Part shown: positions 9,561 through 20,234 of the stretch, piece after piece | Layout of the letters: the number at the start of each line of letters is the position of its first letter | Numbering within the stretch: position 1 is the stretch's first letter | Assembly (NCBI GenBank): GCA_922989275.2 | Contig: OV277874.1 | Coordinates: 23,672,154-23,736,153, forward strand | DNA: 64,000 nt | Source: Gari tellinella | Taxonomy: Eukaryota; Mollusca; Bivalvia; Cardiida; Psammobiidae | Direction: 5' to 3' | Translations under genes and position numbers: made by a program | Notes under the pieces: model-generated | What the model saw: the letters and a program-made list of their open reading frames with translations, nothing else | What the model was told of the DNA's origin: nothing | Database searches by the model: none

Positions 9561-9960
9561 ACCTATGTTACATAATGCTATAAAAACAAAACGTCACAAA
9601 ACAGAGATATCACATTGCTTTGAACATTATGTTTTTGTAACCCAGTTTTATAGTGACTGCTTTATAAGTCATAAACGAGATGGAAGTCCTGTCTTTCTCA
9701 TAAAAGTTGGCAATACTGTTTAAAACGTAGCAAGCAACAAAACAAACGCAGATTTAGAGAATCATTCAGTAGCAGTTTGAGTACAATCATTCGTTGAAAA
9801 GGGGTGATTTACGTCCATTCGCATTGATAAAAGACTAAACTTTGAACAAATAAAACTCGGGAACTAGTTATTGCAATTGATGTATCTCAATCCGATCCCC
9901 TTCATTACATGTACAAATGTACCTGCCTTACGGTATATTCTGAGGATTTCGTATATCTTT
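9561..9960. other. No recognised feature
   Basis: AT-rich sequence with no family ends, hairpin module or credible exon. Confidence 0.4.
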
Positions 9961-10212
9961 TACAGTAGAGAAGACGTTATTCTTTCCCGCTTAAACGCAA
10001 ACGAAACGCAAACGCAACGCACTAAAACGTATAAAAGTACAACCTTTTGACAAATTTGACAATTCATATTTATCTTAGTGACAAACAATTTGGATCCTGA
10101 TCAGACGCCGGGTAACCCGGCGTCTGATCCGGCTCCAAACTGTTTCGACAATAGTAATAATAGTTTTAGCATAAAAACGTTTTTGGGGGAAAATAACGTT
10201 TTCTTCACTGTC
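9961..10212 (+). mobile_element. Family A MITE, older subfamily
   Basis: TACAGTAGAGAAGACG to GTTTTCTTCACTGTC with full hairpin GACGCCGGGTAACCCGGCG. Confidence 0.85.
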
Positions 10213-10382
10213 TATTGATTGTCAGACCTACGCAAAACGGGAAATGATGTCTATAGGAAATCCCATGTTAAACAACTGACTACATTTTGTTTTTATAGTA
10301 TATGTTTCTTTTAATTGTGACAATCTAAATACTTATCTCAGATTGTTTCCTGGTGAATTGTAATAAGAGAAAAATACGTTGG

Positions 10383-10679
10383 TACAGTCGACACGATGAT
10401 ATTCTTTCCCAATAAACGCGTCTACGCTAAAACTAGTATTGTTGTTTTACCATTTCACCGTTTCATTTGCCGTCTGCTTCAAATTTATTGTATGCAAGAT
10501 CGTTTCAAAGTAAGATTCAACCAAGTATGACTTCAAGCATATCGATAAGAGGGTTAAACAGTTTGGATCCTGATCAGACGCCGAGTTGTCCGGCGTCTCA
10601 TCTGGCTCAAACCTGTTTCCAATGGATAAAGGGCTTTTATTATAATCGACTGTATTGGAAAAGAATAACGTACATTCAG
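10383..10679. mobile_element. A/D/A chimera joined at the hairpin
   Basis: An inverted A right end (CCCAATAAACGCG, GCTAAAACTAG) leads into reversed family D interior (CCGTTTCATTTGCCGTCTGC, GATCGTTTCAAAG). The D-type arm GGATCCTGATCAGACGCC follows. At the apex it turns into the A-type arm CATCTGGCTCAAAC and a second A right end. It therefore has two A right ends and no left end. Confidence 0.7.
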
Positions 10680-10914
10680 TGGACAAAACGCAAACGAAAC
10701 GCAAACGCAAAGCGCTAAAACGTATAAAGGTACAACCTTTTGACAAATTTGACGATTCATGTTTATCTTAGTTGCAAATAGTTTGGAGCCTGATCAGACG
10801 AAGGAGCCTGATCAGATGCCGGGTAACCCGACGTCTCGTCTTTCTCCAAACTGTTTGCAATCGAAAGAATAGTTTTAGTGTAAACGCGTTTATTTGGAAT
10901 ATTAAGGTTTTCTT
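10674..10914 (+). mobile_element. Family A MITE with duplicated hairpin arm
   Basis: A short left tip TTCAGTGGACAAAACGC, then GGAGCCTGATCAGACGAA followed by a second GGAGCCTGATCAGATGCC. The right end reaches TTTTCTTTA, where the next A copy begins. Confidence 0.7.
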
Positions 10915-11170
10915 TACAGTGGAGAAAACGTTATTTTTTCCCAATAAACGCGTTTACGCTAAAAATATTATTCCCATTGCAAAAAGTTTGGAGCCAGATC
11001 AGACGCCGGGTAACCCGGCGTCTGATCAGGCTCCAAACGGTTTGACACTCAGATAAAAATAGATAGTGAAAAATGTCAAATAGTTGTTACTGTCTACATT
11101 TTAGTGTTTTGCGTTTGCGTTTAGTTTGCGTTTAAACGGGAAAGAATAACGTTTTCTCCTCTGCACTGTA
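10915..11170 (-). mobile_element. Family A MITE
   Basis: TACAGTGGAGAAAACG to CTGCACTGTA with a full hairpin. A stray right tip (TATTCTCCACTGTT) follows at 11171-11184. Confidence 0.85.
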
Positions 11171-11400
11171 TATTCTCCACTGTTGAGTCAGGGTCGCCTT
11201 GAAAGGAGCAAAAGCTGAAATCAAAGTAATGAACGGATATCAGTAAATAATAGGTGCAATGTTGTTCATTGAAATCGGAAATGTAATGATTTTCATGTTA
11301 ATATTTATAGAATGAAGCGATGATATTGAAGTGTGGCTTGCATGGCTGGGACATCAAAAGGTTGCTTTAAAGAGACTGGAACAAGATTTAGCAGACACTA

Positions 11401-11650
11401 TACACTGGAGAATCTGTTATTCTTTCCCAATAAACGCGTTTACGCTAAAACTATTAATTGCAGTGCACACAGTTTGGAGCCAGATCAGACACCAGGTAAC
11501 CCGGCGTCTGATCAGGCTCCAAACTGTTTGCCACCAAGATAAACATGAAATATCAGAATTGTCCAAAAGTTGTTCTTTTCTACGTTTTAGCGCTTTGCGT
11601 TTGCGTACGTTTGCGTTTAAACGGGAAAGAATAACAGATTCTCCACTGTA
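11401..11650 (-). mobile_element. Family A MITE, young
   Basis: TACACTGGAGAATCTG to CAGATTCTCCACTGTA. One arm has ACACCAGG against CCCGGCGTC, giving mismatches near the apex. Confidence 0.9.
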
Positions 11651-12079
11651 GTTAATGTATGTCTAAACTGTTTGACATCCATATCAATTTTTCCTCTAGG
11701 TAAAACGCGCATACAATTCCCATTTTTAGAATCCGAAGATTTCAGAAAAAATCGGTAGGTCCTCAAAACTTAAGCAAAATCCGAAGATTTTGGAAAAATA
11801 TGGAGAAATGGCAGCCCTGCTTCTATGATTTTTGTTTTAAGCCCCATTACATGTACAATCGACCATTGATTATACGATCGATTCAAGTCCAAAATGCATG
11901 CTATTGAGCAATATTTCTTTTCACGAAAGTGTTTAAAGATATGAAAATTCCGTGTAGAGTTGCCAACGAATCATCAGGATTGTCATCCCCTTACACGCAC
12001 ATATTAGAGAGTTCAATGCAATTTCCAGGCATACATGTACATGTAAATGGGTTATATAAACTAGACCAAAGGTGACTGC
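11651..12079. other. Mostly unassigned; a piece related to the 24.3 kb element
   Basis: 11722-11821 has TCCGAAGATTT repeats and GAGAAATGGCAGCCCTGC, resembling the end of the element at 24257-24511. The rest is AT-rich with no feature. Confidence 0.4.
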
Positions 12080-12381
12080 TACAGTGGAGAAAACGTTATT
12101 CTTTCCCAATAAATGCTTTTACGCTAAAACCATTATTTCCCATACAAACAGTTTGGAGCCAGATCAATTCAATTCAATTCAATTCAATATATTTATTTGG
12201 CATAACATATACATGTCTGTTGCCGGTAATCCGGCGTCTGATCAAGCTCCAAACTGTTTGCCACCATGATAAACATGAATTATCAGAACTGTTCAAAAGG
12301 TTGTACTTTGCTACGTTTTAGTGTTTTGCGTTTGCGTTTCGTTGCGTTTAAACGGGAAAGAATAGCGTTTTCTCCACTGTA
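12080..12381 (-). mobile_element. Family A MITE with a retroelement-like tail in the hairpin arm
   Basis: TACAGTGGAGAAAACG to GTTTTCTCCACTGTA. The left arm GGAGCCAGATC is interrupted by five AATTC units and TATATTTATTTGGC, then resumes at TGCCGGTAATCCGGCG. The inserted tail looks like the 3' end of a retrotransposed sequence (inference). Confidence 0.8.
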
Positions 12382-12562
12382 TATTGGCAATTATATACTG
12401 CTTAATTGGACGTTTAACTAGAATCCAACACTGTGACACACGTGGAGGGAGGGGACACGTAGTATTTGTGCGTTCAAACGAACATTAATGCATATATTTT
12501 ATGTCTGAATTACAGCTCCCTATTTGAAGATCTATTCTGAGAGTTTATAGAGCCAAGACAAA

Positions 12563-12922
12563 TCACAGCGCCCCCGCTCTACAACGGCATCCAATGGGAA
12601 ACACAAATTGTGTGCGTTGTTCGGAGGGAGTTGTTATAGAGAGGGAAATTGACTACATTTACAAACAGCTATAATTCAGATCAAACGCCGCGTAACGCGG
12701 CGTCTGATCTGGATTCAAGCTGTTTGTCACTCGTTATTAAGTTTTTTTTCGTCAAAATGTCCATCATGTAACTTTGAGAAAAACAGCAGACAACTACTTT
12801 AAGCAGACGATATTGCAGCAGTAAAAGTGTTAGACATAATAGTCCTGTTTAGGGAACTGCGACAAGGGTCATTGCAAGGAGGGAGTCGTTGTAGGGAGGG
12901 CCGTTGTAGGGAGGGAGCACTA
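12563..12922 (+). mobile_element. Family B MITE
   Basis: CACAGCGCCCCCGCTCTAC to GGGAGGGAGCACTATA. Hairpin AACGCCGCGTAACGCGGCG, then GACGATATTGCAGCAG and two GTTGTAGGGAGG words. Confidence 0.85.
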
Positions 12923-12935
12923 TATATATTTGTTT

Positions 12936-13171
12936 TATAGTGGAAAATACGTTATCTCTTTCTCGTTTAAACGCAAACGAAATGCAAACGCATCGCATTA
13001 ATGTAAAAAATAGAAATGGAAAAAATATTTGACACTTTTGACTTTTTATGTTGATCTGAGTGGCAAACAATTTGGTTACTCGGCGTCTGATCTGGCTTCT
13101 AACTGTTTGCAATGTAAATAATAGTTTTAGCGTAAATGCTTTTGTTGGAAAGAATAACAATTCCACTGTTA
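12936..13171 (+). mobile_element. Family A MITE lacking the left hairpin arm
   Basis: TATAGTGGAAAATACG to ACAATTCCACTGTTA. AACAATTTGG joins directly to TTACTCGGCGTCTGATCTGG. Confidence 0.75.
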
Positions 13172-13253
13172 ATGGTGAATTAAGATTGCAGTTCATTATG
13201 CAACGAAGCTAATTCAATGCGCAAAAGTCGATGTGAATACACCAACATGTCCT

Positions 13254-13505
13254 TTAACCCTTTACCTGATAGACTATTTATAGTACTTAAGATAGGTGAC
13301 TACTTAAAGCAGGTTGAAAGTAAAGCAGAATGCGCCTTAGGGCGCATTCTGCTTTACTTTCAGCCTGCTTTAAGCTATCATGTGCTATAATATAGGAAAT
13401 ATTCCCTATAATACATATTCATTACTGATTAAATTGGAACTATTTTCTTCAGCGGATGAATAAATCATATCCGCTAAAAGGCGCTTCTATTGGGGAAAGG
13501 GTTAA
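13254..13505 (+). mobile_element. Family E MITE, complete copy
   Basis: TTAA at both ends, TIR CCCTTTACCTGATAG and inverted GGGGAAAGGG. The interior hairpin (13308-13371) pairs GTAAAGCAGAATGCGCC with its exact inverse around a TTAG centre. TTAA and CCC termini are typical of piggyBac-type elements (family knowledge). Non-coding. Confidence 0.85.
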
Positions 13506-13641
13506 GCTAATTAATATTCATAAGAAATATGATACTTCTAGAATATTTAATGAAAGTATTTTCATTAGTTAGATATACATGTAGCTCATAAACAAATATT
13601 TCGTGTACTCGGTACAATTCTACCGTATTTGCGAGTAACGT

Positions 13642-13892
13642 TACAGTGGAGAAAACGTTATTCTTTCCCGTTTAAACGCAAACGAAACGCAAACGCAAAG
13701 CACTAAAATGTAGAAAATAACAATGTTTCGACAATTCTAACAACTGATATTAAGCTGAGTGGCAAACAGTTTGGAGCCTGATCAGACGTCGGGTTACCCG
13801 GCGTCTGATCTGGCTCCAAACTATTTGCATTTTAAATAACAGTTTTAGCGTAAACGCGTTTATTGGGAAAGTATAACGATTTCTCCACTGTA
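13642..13892 (+). mobile_element. Family A MITE
   Basis: TACAGTGGAGAAAACG to CGATTTCTCCACTGTA, with the hairpin (one arm GACGTCGGG). Confidence 0.88.
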
Positions 13893-13967
13893 CAATAGTG
13901 ATGCGCTGTGCCTTCTAATTTCATTATACATGTAATAAAGTATATATTTTCTGCTTGCTGGCAAAAA

Positions 13968-14031
13968 CAGAATACAGCGATCAAACAGCCTTTAAGGAGC
14001 TGTCTGATCAAAGTTTGAACTGTTTTTAAAT
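13968..14031. repeat. Stand-alone variant hairpin
   Basis: AAACAG-like outer arms and CTGATCAAAG surround a different inner stem (AACAGCC TTTAAGGAGCTGT). No family ends nearby. Confidence 0.45.
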
Positions 14032-14167
14032 GCGTAAAAGTGATTTGATAAGGCAAATGATTGATTGTGTGGCTATAGATATTAAGCAAATGTGTAATAT
14101 CTTTTGAATAACTAGTTAGAATGTCGTATATTTGTTTTGCCAAATGAAATTTTTGGAAGTTACTCTA

Positions 14168-14537
14168 TACAGTACCTCTCTCTATACAACAAGACCCAAT
14201 GAGAGACCTTTATTGTGTGTGTTGTTCGGCGGGAGTTGTTATAGGGAGGAAACTTGGCCCACATTTCAAAACAGCTTGAATCAAGATCAGATGCCACGTC
14301 ACGCAAGTACTGATCTGGATTCAAGCTGTTTGTCACTCGTCATTATGTGTGTGTGTGGGGGGGGGGGGGTCCTGTCAAAAAATCCACTATGTAGATTTGA
14401 GAAAAAGAGCAGCCGACAATTTTAAGCAGACGGTATTACAGCAGTGAAATGGGTTGGCTATAATTGTCTTGTTTTGGGAACAGCGACAATCGCTGTTGTA
14501 AGGAGGGAATCGTTGTTCAGAGGGAAGGAGGACTGTA
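14168..14537 (+). mobile_element. Family B MITE with a GT(n)G(n) expansion
   Basis: TACAGTACCTCTCTCTATAC to AAGGAGGACTGTA. Hairpin GATGCCACGTCACGCAAGTACTG is degenerate. A GT run and 12 G lie at 14346-14370. Confidence 0.82.
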
Positions 14538-14543
14538 TTTCAT

Positions 14544-14761
14544 TAACTCCTTTATATAACTACATTAGCTTTAAACAATTATTGTCGTCAGCTTAATTTC
14601 TAAACTGTAACTTCTAGGCAACTTGACCAAAGTCATATCGTTTTGAGTGTCAAACAAGTTGGATTCTGATCAGACGCCGCGTGACGCGGCGTCTGATCAG
14701 GATGCAAATTGATTGCAAATATGTATATATTGTACTCAGGGTAAGGCACTGAAGAGGTTAA
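14544..14761 (+). mobile_element. Family D MITE
   Basis: TTAA-CTCCTTTATATAAC to CACTGAAGAGG-TTAA with a GC-rich hairpin (AGACGCCGCGTGACGCGGCGTCT). Confidence 0.75.
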
Positions 14762-15134
14762 AATACGGGAAACAATAAATCATGCATCTCATTTGCGTCC
14801 AATTTCTTGTCGCTTCATCAAAACTATAAACATTTTAAATATCAGTTAATCAAAGCAGTTCTATAAAAACACTATGACAGACCGTCAAAATGAAATTGTC
14901 CCTCTATTCATCAAATCAGTTCCTATTGACGTTGGGCTAAACAGTCCTGACAAAATTGTAATTTGTTAGATTTTAATTTTAATTTGTTTGATTTTAATTT
15001 ATTGCAGTTTTGATAATCATTACTGGTTAATGAAATCGTTCGGCATGAGTTTGTACATGTATCGTTACATGTATGCAATTGGAATGTCTGTATGTTACAG
15101 TAGAGAAGATCTTGGTAAATACATCGAAATAATT

Positions 15135-15580
15135 TTCCTTGTTCGAAATTTGTTTCCATGTAAATAAGGTATCATGTTTACTTTAGATCTAAATGTAGTT
15201 GTTTGTCTTTTCTCGCTTTGTAGGTACATTTATGTACAGTAGAGAATCTGTTATTCTTTCCCAATAAACGCGTTTACGCTAAAACTATTATTTGCAGTGC
15301 AAACAGTTTGGAGCCAGATCAGACGCCGGGTAACCCGGCGTCTGATCAGGCTCCAAACTGTTTGCCACCAAGATAAACAAGAATTATCAGAATTGTCCAA
15401 AAGTTGTTCTTTTCTACGTTTTAGCGCTTTGCGTTGGTGTACGTTTGCGTTTAAACGGGAAAGAATAACAGATTATCCACTGTAATTGTATGTGAAGGGC
15501 TTTTGAACGCACAACTCCTGTGTGAAAAGAGCGCTATATTTATAAATCTGGTATTATAATAATTATATAATAATGTAATT
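15135..15580 (+). mobile_element. LINE 3'-end fragment interrupted by A
   Basis: GTTTGTCTTTTCTCGCTTTG, TGAAGGGCTTTTGAACGC and AGAGCGCTATATTTATAAA match the 3' UTR of the LINE at 29.8 kb. It ends in a TAATAAT-like tail. An A element splits it at 15235. No coding part is present. Confidence 0.75.
15235..15484 (-). mobile_element. Family A MITE, young, nested in the LINE tail
   Basis: TACAGTAGAGAATCTG to CAGATTATCCACTGTA with a full hairpin. TA is present on both sides. Confidence 0.9.
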
Positions 15581-15582
15581 AT

Positions 15583-15790
15583 TTCAACGAAACGCAATGC
15601 ACTGAAATGGTGATAATTACATTTTTTCTTACATTTCTCACTTTTGTTTCTAGTTTAGTGCATGGCAAAGGATTTGGAGCCTGATTAGACGTTACCCGGT
15701 GTCTGATCTAGCTCTAAACTGTTTGAAATGGAAATAAAGGTTAAAGCTTAAACGCGTTTATTGGGAAAGAATACCGTCTTCTCCATTGTA
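15583..15790 (+). mobile_element. Family A MITE, left end lost
   Basis: AACGAAACGCAATGCACTG, a hairpin reduced on the left arm (GATTAGACGTTACCCGGTGTC), and right end GTCTTCTCCATTGTA. Confidence 0.75.
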
Positions 15791-16057
15791 TAGTGGAGAA
15801 AATGATATAAAAGCATTTTTGCTAAAACTATTTTTCCGTCATTATATTCTTCTATCAAAATGTCGTCTTAAACAACGTATGTAACTTTGAGAAAAAACTG
15901 CAGTCGACATTTTAAACAGACGATATTGCAGCAGTGCAAACGTTGGACAGAATGATCTTGTTTGTGGAATAGCGGCAAGGGTCGTTGTATATTTTTGTAC
16001 ATGTGCACATAAGGAGGGGACGTTGTGCGGAGGGCCGTTGTAGGGCGGGAACACTGT
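15789..16057 (+). mobile_element. A/B chimera
   Basis: TATAGTGGAGAAAATG and GCTAAAACTATTTT are an A right end in reverse. It joins directly to the family B right half (CCGTCATTATATTCTTC, GACGATATTGCAGCAG) and the B terminus GGGAACACTGTT. The hairpin that each parent would carry at this point is missing. Confidence 0.7.
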
Positions 16058-16339
16058 TCGGGTAGTTGCCATTCTGTGATTTTCTGTTCGTGACAACCTC
16101 AACAAATGTGCTCAAACTCAAGAGGCGCATTATTGCCTATTAAGAATGTCCCTGAATTTCTTTGGCCGTATTTCACGCACAAATATGTTTTGTGATAAAC
16201 GTTTCTATATAGAGACATGCCAAAAACGTTATTGCCGTTAAAACAATACGAGGTGCGATAGAAATGCAACAGACATTTTTTACTTTGAATATTTATTTCA
16301 GTTAAGTTCCATCTCTTACGTATCATAAAGTATTTCCAA
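16058..16339. other. No recognised feature
   Basis: Low-copy sequence. Short frames here have no recognised domain. Confidence 0.35.
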
Positions 16340-16545
16340 TGTTCAAGGAAGACAACTTTATTCTTTCCCATTACAATGGTGTCCGTTCGAAACAGTTTGG
16401 AGTCATTTAAGACGCCATGTAACCTGGTGTCTGATCAGGCACCAACATGTTTGCCCTTAGATTTAATGGGTAGATCTTTTCAACATGTTGTCATTTTCTA
16501 CAGTTTATTGAACTTTGTTTGCGTATGCGTTTCGTTTGCTTAAAA
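16340..16545 (-). mobile_element. Degenerate family A MITE
   Basis: AAGACAACTTTATTCTTTCCC, hairpin with paired changes (GCCATGTAACCTGGTGTC), and CGTATGCGTTTCGTTTGC. Tips eroded. Confidence 0.6.
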
Positions 16546-16576
16546 ACTCTTGAACCCAATATCATTGTCACAACAA

Positions 16577-16803
16577 ATGTCAATCCGTTTGAAGCCTGGC
16601 CTACAATAAAGCGCTTGAGTTGAGTCTGAGTTCGTTCTCAAGCATTTGATTGGTCAGATTTGAGCCTAGGCTCAAATCTGCCCAATCAAATGCCTGAGAA
16701 CGCCTATGCTCAAATCTGACCCATCAAATGATTGAAAGGTACTCAGACTCAACTAAAACGCTTTATAAGCATATACCCTTGATGTCAATCAGTTTGAAGC
16801 CTG
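16577..16803. mobile_element. Long hairpin flanked by a 22-bp direct repeat
   Basis: AAGCGCTTGAGTTGAGTCTGAG pairs with CTCAGACTCAACTAAAACGCTT, and TTCTCAAGCATTTGATTGG pairs with an inner arm around GAGCCTAGGCTC. Outside lie near-identical copies of ATGTCAATC-GTTTGAAGCCTG at 16577-16599 and 16782-16803. The repeated word is the left arm of the shared A/D-type hairpin. Confidence 0.65.
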
Positions 16804-16852
16804 ATCACACGCGGGGGAGCTCGGCATCTGATCTGGATCCTAACTGTTTGTA
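16793..16852. repeat. Degenerate shared hairpin
   Basis: GTTTGAAGCCTGATCACACGC, a GGGGGAGCTC centre, then GCATCTGATCTGGATCC and AACTGTTTG. Confidence 0.55.
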
Positions 16853-16913
16853 AACATCAATGAGTTTGGTTTATTAGGGTTAAATCAACAAGACGTGTCC
16901 GCATCGCGAATTA

Positions 16914-17203
16914 CAGAAGAGAATACTATTGTTTCCCAATAAACGCGTTGTATGAATTAACAGAAATAACGTTTTTTCGACATGTCGCAACTGAAAATCG
17001 TTTGGCACAATAATAATTATTTTGCGTGAAAACACTGCCAAAGAAATGCGATGACAGTTTAAGAGCTTCAAACTTGTGAGCTACTCAGAATTACAGGAAC
17101 AATCAGAATTGCCGAAAGGTTGTCCCTTTCTACGTTTTATTGCGATGCATAAATGCGTTTCGTTTGCGTTTCAACGGGAGAGCATAACGTATTCTCCACT
17201 GTA
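16914..17203 (-). mobile_element. Degenerate family A MITE without hairpin
   Basis: ACAGAAGAGAATACTATTG and CCCAATAAACGCGTTG at left; CGTTTCGTTTGCGTTTCAACGGG and CGTATTCTCCACTGTA at right. The middle is rearranged and includes a piece of another right end. Confidence 0.6.
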
Positions 17204-17400
17204 CATTAACTCATTCACCCCTGAAATGTTATGGACAATTCCATTTCAAAATGTCTAGTCCATTTTTGACTACCGGTATTTAAATTTGATTTAACAATAT
17301 ATTTCAAAATGACAAACAGTGTAGACCCTGATCAGAGGGCTCCTTAAGGAGCCCTCTGATCAGGGTATACATGTACACTGTTCGCATGGGACAAGTGTTA
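17204..17400 (+). repeat. D-like left end with an alternative hairpin
   Basis: TTAACTCATTCACCCC resembles a family D end. The hairpin at 17311-17385 keeps CAAACAGTGTAGACCCTGAT on the outside, but its inner stem is CAGAGGGCTCC TTAAGGAGCCCTCTG. A related stem is at 38950. Confidence 0.6.
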
Positions 17401-17542
17401 TCGGCACATGTGCACTGTTTGTAAATGACAAGCATACTCTTCGTTAGGGTTGAATGTTGAAACAAAGACGCTCCTTAAGGATGATTTTAATTTTCTACTG
17501 TATTTCTGGTAAACTTTCCGTTGTATCTCGACGTGTAGGGAA

Positions 17543-17795
17543 ACGAGGGAGAAGACGTTATTGTTTCCCGTTAAAGCGCAAACAAAACGCAAACGCGTCG
17601 CATTAAAACGTAGAAAATGGCACTCTTTGGAGAAATCCGGCTATTCATGTTAATCTGAGTGTCAAACAGTTTGGAGCCTGGTCAGACGCCGGGTTACCCC
17701 GGCGTCTGATCTGGCTCCAAACCTTTTGCACATGGAAATATTAGTTTTAGCGTAAACGCGTTTATTGGGAAAGAATACTTTCTGTAATCTGTAAT
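17543..17795 (+). mobile_element. Family A MITE
   Basis: GAGGGAGAAGACGTTATTG, full hairpin (GGGTTACCCCGGCG, one extra C), TTGGGAAAGAATACTT. Both tips eroded. Confidence 0.75.
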
Positions 17796-17999
17796 TCAAA
17801 CCATATGTTGCCATGAGATTTTGATTTCAATTATTTTTTCTTTCAATTTTTTTAAAATTATTTTTCTAATTATTTTTGAGCCAGTCGCTGCCATAATTAT
17901 CACATGCTGAATATTTTGCTAAATATTCTGTTTCAAATTGAGACTTTCTTGCATCGTTCCTGACGAAATATTGTTACACAGTCGAGAAGGCAATGGATA

Positions 18000-18125
18000 T
18001 GCAGTGGGGAAGACGTTATTCTTTCCCAATAAACGCGTTTGCGTTAAAACTAGTATTTACATTGCAAACTGTCTGATCAAGTTCGATACTGTTTGCCACT
18101 CAGATCAAAATGAATATTCATATTT
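18000..18125 (-). mobile_element. Family A fragment
   Basis: TGCAGTGGGGAAGACG, CCCAATAAACGCGTTTGCG and a single hairpin arm (CTGATCAAGTTCG), then homology stops. Confidence 0.65.
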
Positions 18126-18285
18126 TTTTCTTCTCCGTAGCTGTCGATGATTGTTTCTACTTTCACCGCCTTTAGGTTTTGAAAACCAGTCAGTATTTTG
18201 AAACGGTTTAGTGTCAGTGGTTTGGTACTGCGATCTGCGCTTGACTATAAATTTTTAAAACAAGTAAACACTACGAAACAATATG

Positions 18286-18502
18286 TTAACACCTTCACCA
18301 CCTTATCCCGTGTACAAAAGTTATTTGAAAACAGTTTGTATCCTGATCGGACGCCGCGTGAGGCGGCGTCTGATCAGGTTCCAAACGGTTTTACACTTAT
18401 TGCGATATTTCTTAAGTCAAACTTCCTAAATTTCATATTTGATAATAAAAGCAGACGAAAATTGTTTAAAAGTTGATGACGTCATGGCAGTGAAGGGGTT
18501 AA
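18286..18502 (+). mobile_element. Family D MITE
   Basis: TTAA-CACCTTCACC to GGCAGTGAAGGGG-TTAA. The hairpin arms (TCGGACGCCGCGTGAGGCGGCGTCTGA) are nearly perfect, and AAGCAGACGAAAATTG is the usual right interior. Confidence 0.8.
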
Positions 18503-18970
18503 GTGTCAGCTGATTGGTTCTCTGTTGACGATGCGTGTTGCGCTTCGAACCATCTGTTAATATTTTGAAAACTAGTCAATATTTTGAACAGTAATTTTCA
18601 CAGCAGGCTCCTATGGCCCTAGGCGGGAGTGATGTTTCAGCTAACGATGAGAAAATCTGTCGTTGAGTATTTTATTGATCAGGGGGAACAGTCCTCACGT
18701 TACAGTCTAAGGAAACACCATTACGCATGTGCGGATCTATATGGGGTAGGGGCAAGCCCCCGCACCCTTTTTTGTTTAACTTTGTGAGTGTACATACTGA
18801 GAAAATGAAAATAATAACGAAAAAGTAAAGGTAAAAATAAACAGTCATCACGTTACAGCTTGAGCAAACACCATTTGTCCCCCAAAAAGGAAGAGAAGAA
18901 ATAAAATCCCGACTTTGCAATGTCAACTATTATTGGATGGAACCTTTCACCCCTCCCTTTGAGAAACTAA
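18503..18970. repeat. Unassigned sequence with a spaced direct repeat
   Basis: CAGTCCTCACGTTACAG at 18689 and CAGTCATCACGTTACAG at 18842 begin ~36-bp related copies that both end in AAACACCATT. Nothing else is recognised. Confidence 0.5.
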
Positions 18971-18971
18971 T

Positions 18972-19115
18972 TACACTGGAGAAGACATAATTATTCCCCA
19001 ATAAACGCGTTTACGCTAGAACTATTGTTTCCATTGCCAACAGTTTGGAGCCAGATCAGACACCGGGTAAATTAAGAATTGCCTTGGCGTTTAGTTTCGT
19101 TTACATGTAACTAAA
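18972..19115 (-). mobile_element. Family A fragment
   Basis: TACACTGGAGAAGACATAA, CCCAATAAACGCG and GGAGCCAGATCAGACACCGGGTAA, then collapse to a short GGCGTTTAGTTTCG remnant. Confidence 0.65.
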
Positions 19116-19150
19116 GTTCATGATTAAACCTTTCATGAGATTTTTACTGC

Positions 19151-20234
19151 TTAAGGACTATCGCGCCAGTTTTTACTTTTTACGGTCAAATGGAGACAAC
19201 TCATGCAAAATATTTGATTAATTGTCTCCCTTTGACCAGTTCTCTATTATATGTACATGTATATAGTTTATATTAAACTTTCTAATTTTTCTAACTCAAT
19301 AAGCTAAATTGTGCGGTCATACAGTGGAGAATCTGTTATTCTTTCCCGTTTAAACGCAAACGTACGCAAACGCAAAACACTAAAACGTAGAAAATTGCAA
19401 CTTTTGGACAATTCTGATATTTCATGTTTATCTTGGTGGCAAACAGTTTGGAGCCTGATCAGACGTCGGGTTTTCCGGCGTCTAATCTGGCTCCAAACTG
19501 TTTGCACTGCAAATAATAGTTTTAGCGTAAACTCGTTTATTGGGAAAAAATAACAGATTCTCCACTGTACCAGCATTTGGCGACCACGATTAATGATATA
19601 CATGTATACTTATAATGCTTGAGTAGTGATATATTGTTGACGATTGAACAGTATGGATTTGTACACACTCTAGTATTTAAAAGTGGCTATTATATATTTT
19701 GTAGATAGCCCTTTATGTAATTGAATTGGCATGCGTAAGTCTTTATGCAGACATTTGTATTTTTCAGAACAAATAGTTCGTATACCTATACATGTAATTT
19801 TAATAAAGGATTTCAAGAAATTAATGCTTCATCAATATTTGTAACAAATATTATCAAAATCTGAATGTTTGAACTGTAGGAGAAAAATACTATTCGATGT
19901 GTTCTCTTTATTGCCGGATAATGTGTTGTTTTTCATGTTTTTGGTGCTTCGTGCTCTTTTTTTTTTCTATTTTATGAAGAACATATAAACCCAACAAATA
20001 AAGTAAATTACAAAGCTGAATAAGGTTATTCTGAAATTTTATGATCAAAAGCACGTGTCTCTGGAAATTTAGGGGTATATCCAAAACAAACTATTAAGAA
20101 AAATTTCAGTTCGGAGACCCCCTATTTCTATTTCATATTGCTGCATAACAGGGTATGTACTAGCAACATGCAATTTTTTAAATCAAAATCTGAATGTTTT
20201 GAAAATTCGAACAAACTGACGCGATAGTCCTTAA
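19151..20234. mobile_element. Element L, TTAA-flanked, with A nested
   Basis: TTAAGGACTATCGCGCCAG at left and CTGACGCGATAGTCCTTAA at right form ~18-bp terminal inverted repeats bounded by TTAA. The interior is AT-rich and non-coding. A partial relative of the right end is at 25258. Superfamily unknown; TTAA alone would allow piggyBac-like. Confidence 0.75.
19320..19569 (+). mobile_element. Family A MITE, young, nested in L
   Basis: TACAGTGGAGAATCTG to CAGATTCTCCACTGTA. The hairpin has GACGTCGGGTTTTCCGGCGTC. Confidence 0.9.

Noticed and set aside
12163..12190. AATTC repeats as a simple microsatellite in single-copy DNA
   Set aside because: They lie inside the hairpin arm of an A copy next to a TTTATTTGGC tail, so a retroelement tail insertion is the better explanation.
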